26,500 bases of DNA from assembly GCA_012295275.1 (NCBI GenBank), contig CM022673.1:13291788-13318287 (forward strand). Direction: 5' to 3'. Positions 20,421-26,500 of the stretch are shown here, in pieces; the first letter of the stretch is position 1, and each line of letters opens with the position of its first letter. A model generated the notes under the pieces. The model was not told the DNA's origin. It made no database searches and saw only the letters and a program-made list of their open reading frames with translations. The stretch comes from Chrysomallon squamiferum (Eukaryota; Mollusca; Gastropoda; Neomphalida; Peltospiridae). A program made the translations under genes and the position numbers.

Positions 20421-21455
20421 AACAGAACTAATTTTATTTAATGACATCTCTGCCGTCAAAGATCAGTCAGAAATGTACTTAAGTTTACTGAAGATTGCAG
20501 CAGATCTGTCTGGTTGCTCCTTCCAAACATCTTAGAGGATTGTCAGAAATAGGAGTAATATTTAAATACTGAACTGAAAGTGAAAGTTATTTGCAATTAA
20601 GTATAGTTCAATTACATTTGTGATTTTGTGGATAAAGAAAATTTTTTGGAAGGTGGGAGGGGGGCGTTTCTGTATTTAAAACATGTATTTAAATTATTTT
20701 TTAAAATAATAAACAGGAAATATAAATTTATAATAGTGGTGAGATGAAATATATATTGAAAAATATTTAGTTTCTTTCCATCAAGCAATATATTTTTTTG
20801 TCAAAATCTTTTAAATGCACATATAAAATAGTTTACTAGGCAGGTGAGGTTTGTTTTCATGAATATATTAAGATATTTCTTAGATTTAAGAATTAATATT
20901 ATTTGTAATTTTAAATTAAAAAAAACAAATAAAAGAACAACACATTACCTATATCTAGTCATATATTTAACTGATGTGATTTCATTGTTGTGTTTTTGTT
21001 TTAAGAAATATTTTTTTTTAGCTACAAGCAATTTGTGAAGTGAAAAATATGCATAATAAAATATTGGGAAAGTTGTAGTTTAACTCACTGCCTTGACAAA
21101 AATGATTTTATTCAGCATTTTATTATGTGATCTGTTATTAACTGCTACAAAACTTTGTAGTTAACATTGTGGTCAAAAAAAGTTTCAGATTGGTACTTAC
21201 CTCCCTTGAGTGTAAAGTTTTTTAAAAAGATAAAGAGGAGAAATGGATAATTGTACAAATAATTGTAAAAACAAATATAACACAAAAGTAATATAATAAA
21301 AATATAAACTTTTGGTTTTTTAATCTATATGTGATCTGTTATTTTATGTGACAAATAATTGAAATATAGTTAAATTAAATTTTTTGTTGGATATACAAAA
21401 TTGTAATTTCTTGTGTTTTTTTTTTATTTTGTAATAAATCAATTTAATGAGTTTT

Positions 21456-21529
21456 GATTTTTATAATTTTTATAGTTCTGATATTAAATTAATAAATTAA
21501 AAGAATAACCCTAGGAGGGCAAGGCAATT
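21456..21529. repeat. Direct repeat, copy 1 of a 74-bp block
   Basis: Identical over 74 nt to 21777-21850, including AATAACCCTAGGAGGGCAAG. Similarity extends upstream in both copies from a shared AATTAAATTTTTTGTTGGAT-like start (about 21372 and 21662), with an insertion of some 30 nt in copy 2. Confidence 0.9.
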
Positions 21530-21776
21530 TTATGTGACATCTTTATTCTTAATATTTTAGAACAAAATTTAAAAACATTGTAGCAGTGTATTGAGAAAAA
21601 CAACCTATTGTTACAGGTTTAGATCTATACTGCAAACTAATCAGTTTAAAAATATAGTTATTAATTAAATTTTTTGTTGGATATAGCTAAAATTGTGTAC
21701 TTTTCTTGTGTTTTGTTTTATTTTTGTTATAATCTCAGAAATCCAATATATAATACTTTATCAATTTAATGATTGT

Positions 21777-21850
21777 GATTTTTATAATTTTTATAGTTCT
21801 GATATTAAATTAATAAATTAAAAGAATAACCCTAGGAGGGCAAGGCAATT
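21777..21850. repeat. Direct repeat, copy 2 of a 74-bp block
   Basis: Exact second copy of 21456-21529, 321 nt downstream. The identity implies a recent local duplication or a purifying constraint. Confidence 0.9.
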
Positions 21851-22226
21851 ATACAAAATATATTTAATTACAGGAATTTTATTTTATACAGTGATATTTA
21901 ATCACCCAATTTAGCTGGAAACTAATTACTGCATTTATTCAAAATGCTGAAAAATGTGCATAATGAAAGTGTTGCTGTAACAGCTCTATTACTTTTGTAC
22001 AAATCTTAATAAAACGGAACATATCATTTCTTAATTTCAGATAGCAAAGTAACAGCATTTGTCTTCTACTAATACATGAAAAATCACATTTTAATTTTTG
22101 TATAATTTTTCTATTTTTTACTGATGTGTAAGTATGTTGGAATGAATTGTTCCAGTTAAGCTACATAAATTTATTTGTTACTGTCTTTGGTTTCAAAAAT
22201 TAATAAAAATAAATGATAATATTAAT

Positions 22227-22228
<2 letters not shown>

Positions 22229-22260
<32 letters not shown>

Positions 22261-22341
22261 TAAAAAATAAATTAAAAATAAATAATAATACTAAAATAAT
22301 ACTAATACAAATATTGAAATAATAAAACTAATGAAAATAAC

Positions 22342-22383
<42 letters not shown>
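22229..22383. repeat. AAT microsatellite cluster
   Basis: Two long AAT tracts (about 22229-22258 and 22342-22383) separated by degenerate AATAAA sequence. Confidence 0.85.
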
Positions 22384-22385
<2 letters not shown>

Positions 22386-22744
22386 TAATAGTGAAAAAAG
22401 AGAGTGAGAAGAAAAGTATTTTCATTCATTTCCAAGTAGTTTTTTTTTTTAAAAACTGAAATGTATCATTTTATCACTGATATTCATTAATCTGCCTGAC
22501 TCAAATAAATTTTAGAAATACAAAAATATTTTAAAGTCATTGGCTAATTAATGCACATGGCAAAAAAATCTAGCACATATGTAGTGGAATAAAACCAAAA
22601 ATGTCAAATTCTGCCTAAATACACATTTCTGTATTTATATGTGTAGTTTAAAATGTGATATTAAATATTTAATGTTCAGAATCTCATATCAGATAATTTT
22701 TATAAGTGTGCAATATTTATTTTTGTTCATGTATGCCAGTAGAC

Positions 22745-22766
22745 TTTTTTTTTTTTTTTTTTTTTT
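22745..22766. repeat. T homopolymer
   Basis: Uninterrupted T run of 22 in noncoding sequence. Confidence 0.9.
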
Positions 22767-23422
22767 GTAATTCATAAATATATAAAAAAATGTTTTTCAT
22801 AAAGTCCCATCTAAGAAATCAGTCATCCTAAAATTATGTGTTTGAATAGATTCTTTATAATAATTCTGTAACAAAATCATACATTCATTTTATCAAAAAA
22901 TTGTTTTCAAAATAATGTGCATTCATTTTAAGTGTGAAATTGTTTTTAAATGATGTATTTCATTTACCAAAATGGAAATTTTTAAATTTCATAGCTTTCA
23001 TTTGATTAAAATACAACTTTTCAAAAAATTGTATTTTTCATTTTATTAATAATATTTTTTAAATGTTCTATCTTTCATTTGATCAAAATGAAATAATTTT
23101 TATTGTGATTATTTTATTTAAATATAATTATTTGTAGAATATTAAATTTTTCATTTTTACTAAAAGAAATTTGATTTTATAATATACTTTTTATAATATG
23201 TTTAAAATATTTTGCTTGTTTGTAATTTGAAGAAAACTATTGTAAATGTTCATTTTATATTACAGAAATGAGTTGTTTATAAAATGCTGTTTTTGGAAGA
23301 TAAACATATACATTTTCATTAGCTGAGTTTGTTTTCCTTACAGTAAAATTTCTTAAATTAGCCTAACTGATAGGCTCATGTGTCATTAGTTGTTGTTGTA
23401 TAACACTATTTTAAGAAGAAGA

Positions 23423-23429
<7 letters not shown>

Positions 23430-23453
<24 letters not shown>

Positions 23454-23454
23454 T
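23430..23454. repeat. (AT)n microsatellite
   Basis: About twelve AT units after an A-rich stretch. The region 22400-24500 is otherwise noncoding AT-rich sequence, with a less AT-rich island at about 23730-23930 that I cannot assign. Confidence 0.85.
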
Positions 23455-24535
23455 AAATTCAAAAAAATAAAAAATAAACAATGCCTGCAATTCAGCTACA
23501 TTATTTTAAAGATAAAATTTCACAATACAAATAAACTTACATTTTTAAATTTAAAAAAAATAAATTATTATTTATTTTTATTTATTTCTTATTATTTTTT
23601 GGCTTTTATTTATTTATTATTTATTCATTTTTATTTTATGTATTTATTTTTATTTTTATTTGTTTATTTATTTGTATGTTTTTGTATTTATTTTTACTTT
23701 ATATATTTTGTATTACTTTATTGTTTTTTTTCTTTATTTCAACAATCTACTGTGCTTGTCACCTCTCAGCTGAGAAAAACTTGGTGATGTAAGATAATCT
23801 CTCAGTACATTCAGATTTATTATCTTAATCACTGAACAGTGGAAATACTGTTGTTCTGTGGTTATACAGTCTGCCAGAAGTCCCACAGGTTTCAGGACCA
23901 GTCCTCCACTATGCAGTCATTGATGAAATAAAACAAATTTATTTTTAATGGGAAATTCCATTCACTTGCATTTACTATTACAACTGATAAAACAAAATTT
24001 ATATAATTTATTATATAGAAACAAAATTTATAAATGTCTTTCCAAGGGACAAAACTCTTGAAACCTTAGAATTTGTTCCTCTTTACTATTTTATAATCAG
24101 TAACAGGATGATGTTTTAGCCTTATTTATTTGATTACTTGCCAGAATGTTGTCAATCCCTGTCTACTGAAAAGAAATAGTATCACACACAGAAACTAGAT
24201 GACTGAATGAAAGAACACCTTAGAATTTTGGCAATTTCTTCTCTATATCTTTAACAATAACAACAACAGCAAGAAAAGAGGCAATCGTTAAATATGTGTA
24301 ATATTTGACAGTAATTTTTTTTCAAATACAGCTAAATATATTACTTACATACTCATATAAATGCCTTGAGAGTTGGGAAATAATCATCTAATATATTAGA
24401 TATTTCTAAATTTAGAATAAATAAAAGATGACCATTAAGTGTATTTATAGAACGTAGTATGCTTATAGTTGATTAAAAAAAATAACAAAATAGAATAAAT
24501 GAAAAAGAACTGAAATAATTTTAACAGCAAGAGCC

Positions 24536-24590
24536 TGTAAATTAAAAAAACAATATTGTAAAGTATAAGGATAGATAAACAGAAAATCAT
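24536..24590. repeat. Direct repeat, copy 1 of a 55-bp block
   Basis: Matches 24722-24776 with one difference (AGATAAACAG against AGATACACAG). The shared block includes CAATATTGTAAAGTATAAGG. Confidence 0.9.
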
Positions 24591-24721
24591 AATTCATTTG
24601 ATATATAATAAACATTTAGAACTGATATGTATTTATATGTGCAAATACGTGCATTTTTACATGCATACATACATATATGCAGATGGCCACACATTTTCAA
24701 AATTTATAAACTTATTTATCA

Positions 24722-24776
24722 TGTAAATTAAAAAAACAATATTGTAAAGTATAAGGATAGATACACAGAAAATCAT
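24722..24776. repeat. Direct repeat, copy 2 of a 55-bp block
   Basis: Second copy of 24536-24590, 186 nt away, followed by a TTTA microsatellite. Confidence 0.9.
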
Positions 24777-24946
24777 TTTTATTATTTTTATTATTTATTT
24801 ATTTATTTATTTTAACTGTTCAAGAACGTAAATTCTATAAAGCAAATATTTATGTTAGGTTTATAAAACAACGCAATACAGTCTGCTGCTCTGAGAACAC
24901 ATAAACATTCTTCTTTTTTCTTTTTTTTTTCTTCCCCATGTTACAG

Positions 24947-25056
24947 GTTGCAAATTATCTAAAAATATACTGTGGTATACTTTATCTTGAACTTGACATC
25001 ACTAGACTGTACTCTCCATAATAAGTAGGTTTCATATTTTAATGTACAAAAATAAA
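24947..25056 (+). other. Possible terminal exon with polyadenylation signal
   Basis: A long pyrimidine tract ends in CCCCATGTTACAG, a strong-looking 3' splice site. It is followed by 24 sense codons (from VANYLKIYCG) to TAA at 25019-25021, then AATAAA at 25051-25056 and a GT-rich stretch (GTTATGGTTATGGATGTGAG). It could be an alternative 3' exon of the P3H gene or a chance match; no homology is recognised. Confidence 0.25.
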
Positions 25057-25341
25057 ATTTGTTATGGTTATGGATGTGAGTGTATTATATAAGGTTTGTA
25101 CATTTTTGTTTCTGTGTATATATTTGGACAGTATTTTTAAGATTACTGTTATTATGTTTGGGGTGTTTTTGTGTTGTTTTAATGATTATGACCAGATTTT
25201 AGTTCCAAACCTCCCTTCACAAATAATATTAGAAAATTAATAATTAAAAATTAAAATTAATATCGGTTGCATAATACAGCCAGTTAGCAAAAAGCTGAAG
25301 AAAAAGTACCCATTCAGATATGCTGCGAAAAATAAAATAAT

Positions 25342-25343
25342 AA

Positions 25344-25377
<34 letters not shown>
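25342..25377. repeat. (AAAT)n microsatellite
   Basis: About nine AAAT units within A-rich DNA. A 20-nt-class A run follows near 25513-25532. Confidence 0.85.
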
Positions 25378-25379
<2 letters not shown>

Positions 25380-25719
25380 ATAATAAAATAAAATAATACA
25401 CACGCACGTACACAAACACATAGGAAATATTTAAATTGTTTATTTGTGCAGAAAGATACATATAAATGAACTATGAATAAATACATCAATATTTATATCA
25501 AAACAAAACCAAAAAAAAAAAAAAAAAAAAAATTAAATATCATGATTTATTCATGTTTTATGCAATTTAATTATCTGATTATTGTTAAAAACTTGAAAGA
25601 AAAAGAAAACTGAACCTTTGCTCAAACAAACATACGCATGAAGCAACAATAAATAAAAATAATATCCAGCAGACATTCCTTGTAGCTAACGTAATTAATC
25701 TTGCCATATCACACAGTTT

Positions 25720-25830
25720 TACGCGTACGAAAATGAGGCCACAAAGTACAAGGCCATGTTTATTTACATCGTCTGCGAATCTCTCATCTCGGCCGCCATT
25801 TGCAAGCTAGCGTTACGTTCTGATGTTGTA
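25720..25830 (-). promoter_or_regulatory. CpG-rich block, candidate promoter of a minus-strand gene
   Basis: About ten CpG dinucleotides in roughly 110-130 nt (ACGCGTACG, CATCGTCTGCG, CTCGGCCGCC, GCGTTACG), in a window where CpG is otherwise rare. On the minus strand it contains CAAATGGCGGCC, close to the YY1-type ATGGCGGC core found at start codons of many animal housekeeping genes. Confidence 0.35.
25768..25799 (-). CDS. Candidate first coding exon of an unidentified minus-strand gene
   Basis: Minus-strand ATG at 25799 within the CpG-rich block gives MAAEMRDSQT before a GTAAAT donor (the GT is at 25766-25767 on the + strand), leaving phase 2. Without splicing the frame stops after one more codon. 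The context at -3 is C, not ideal. No downstream exon was recognised between here and the P3H gene, so the call rests on CpG content, start context and donor only. Confidence 0.2.
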
Positions 25831-26090
25831 TCATTTCCAAAAGCATTGTAACTTAATATAACAGTAATAAAAGTAATTGAAAATAAATAAATAAATTAAG
25901 CGCATGAAATAATTGATAACTGTTAACATCATCAATAGTAGCAATGGATCCTAATAATCGGACTACTCAAGATCATAATTTTATGTCATATTTGGCGAAT
26001 CTCTCTCTCTCTCTCTCTCAAACATAACATTTTCATTTTTTTTTTTTTTTTGGCTTAATATATAATTATGTTCTCAGAATGTAGATGTTG

Positions 26091-26091
<1 letters not shown>

Positions 26092-26122
<31 letters not shown>

Positions 26123-26132
26123 TTATTATTAT
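26092..26132. repeat. (ATT)n microsatellite
   Basis: Interrupted ATT tract. The right-hand flank (25830-26500) also has a TC run (about 26000-26018) and several A/T runs; no gene is recognised there. Confidence 0.85.
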
Positions 26133-26500
26133 GACTAAGTTATTTGATTTCATAGCTGTGTTTTTTTAGATATTTGAAAAAGGGTAAAAAAAAAAAAAAA
26201 TATGTTTTAATATTAGTCCGAAAACAGATGAATATTTCAAAGTGTTGTGATTAAAAGTTTTTAATTCAAATAATCTTTTATAATGATTTTGAGCAGCTAT
26301 TTCTCCATGGGTTATATTCATTATATAGCAAACAGCAACCATTAACTGATGTTGTATAATTTTGCTCTCTACAGAAAGAAAACATTTTGGCATTTGGCTG
26401 GAACGTGACAGAAAATGAAAAAAAAAAAAAAAAAAGAAAGCAAGAAAACAAAAGGAAGTTTATATTTCGTTTCTTTCAGTCTTGAATAGTATTCCTTCAA

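Noticed and set aside
25237-25489. Overlapping minus-strand ORFs rich in IYLF
   Set aside because: Created by the AAAT microsatellite; no conserved features.
25943-26026. Plus-strand ATG giving MDPNNRTTQDHNFMSYLANL
   Set aside because: Runs into a TC microsatellite and stops with no donor; too weak to call.
26166-26393. Minus-strand 75-codon ORF
   Set aside because: No recognisable domain or composition signal; probably chance.
1-26500. tRNA, rRNA, CRISPR array or bacterial operon features
   Set aside because: No cloverleaf, conserved rRNA or spaced-repeat pattern was seen, and the gene is clearly spliced and eukaryotic.

Overview
The window is animal genomic DNA, very AT-rich, with one recognisable protein-coding gene on the + strand split into about 19 coding exons (1884-19857) by canonical GT-AG introns of about 0.2-2.4 kb. 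Homopolymer runs and AAT/ATT, AAAT/TTTA, GT and TC microsatellites are abundant. That repeat style plus a leprecan gene suggests a lophotrochozoan, perhaps a cephalopod mollusc. The taxon is inference only.

The gene encodes a secreted-pathway prolyl 3-hydroxylase of the leprecan (P3H) family: signal peptide, four TPR-like cysteine-containing segments (exons 1-6), then 2-oxoglutarate/Fe(II) dioxygenase sequence, ending in SDEL, an ER-retrieval type signal. Two features depart from the vertebrate P3H plan as I know it. First, the dioxygenase module is present twice in tandem (exons 7-12 and 13-19), with matching intron phases and partly identical exon lengths. The first copy lacks the HxD iron ligands because its exon 10 is 30 nt shorter than the matching exon 17; the second copy keeps all catalytic residues. 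Second, within the second copy the exon after exon 13 exists in two related, phase 0-0 versions (exons 14 and 15), which look like a mutually exclusive pair. The product would be 880 aa (exon 15 only), 874 aa (exon 14 only) or 912 aa (both).

Several introns carry tandem arrays that start or end at a splice site. In introns 3 and 8 the repeat unit contains a copy of the neighbouring 3' splice site. An array next to the exon 15 donor has about six degenerate units.

Upstream (1-1883) there is no clear promoter; a minus-strand ORF at 404-613 has weak double-stranded-RNA-binding-domain character. Downstream (19858-26500) is AT-rich noncoding sequence with two short dispersed direct duplications, a possible isolated terminal exon near 24.95 kb, and a CpG-rich block at about 25.72-25.83 kb that may be the promoter and first coding exon of a minus-strand gene. 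A roughly 230-bp MITE-like element lies in intron 1.
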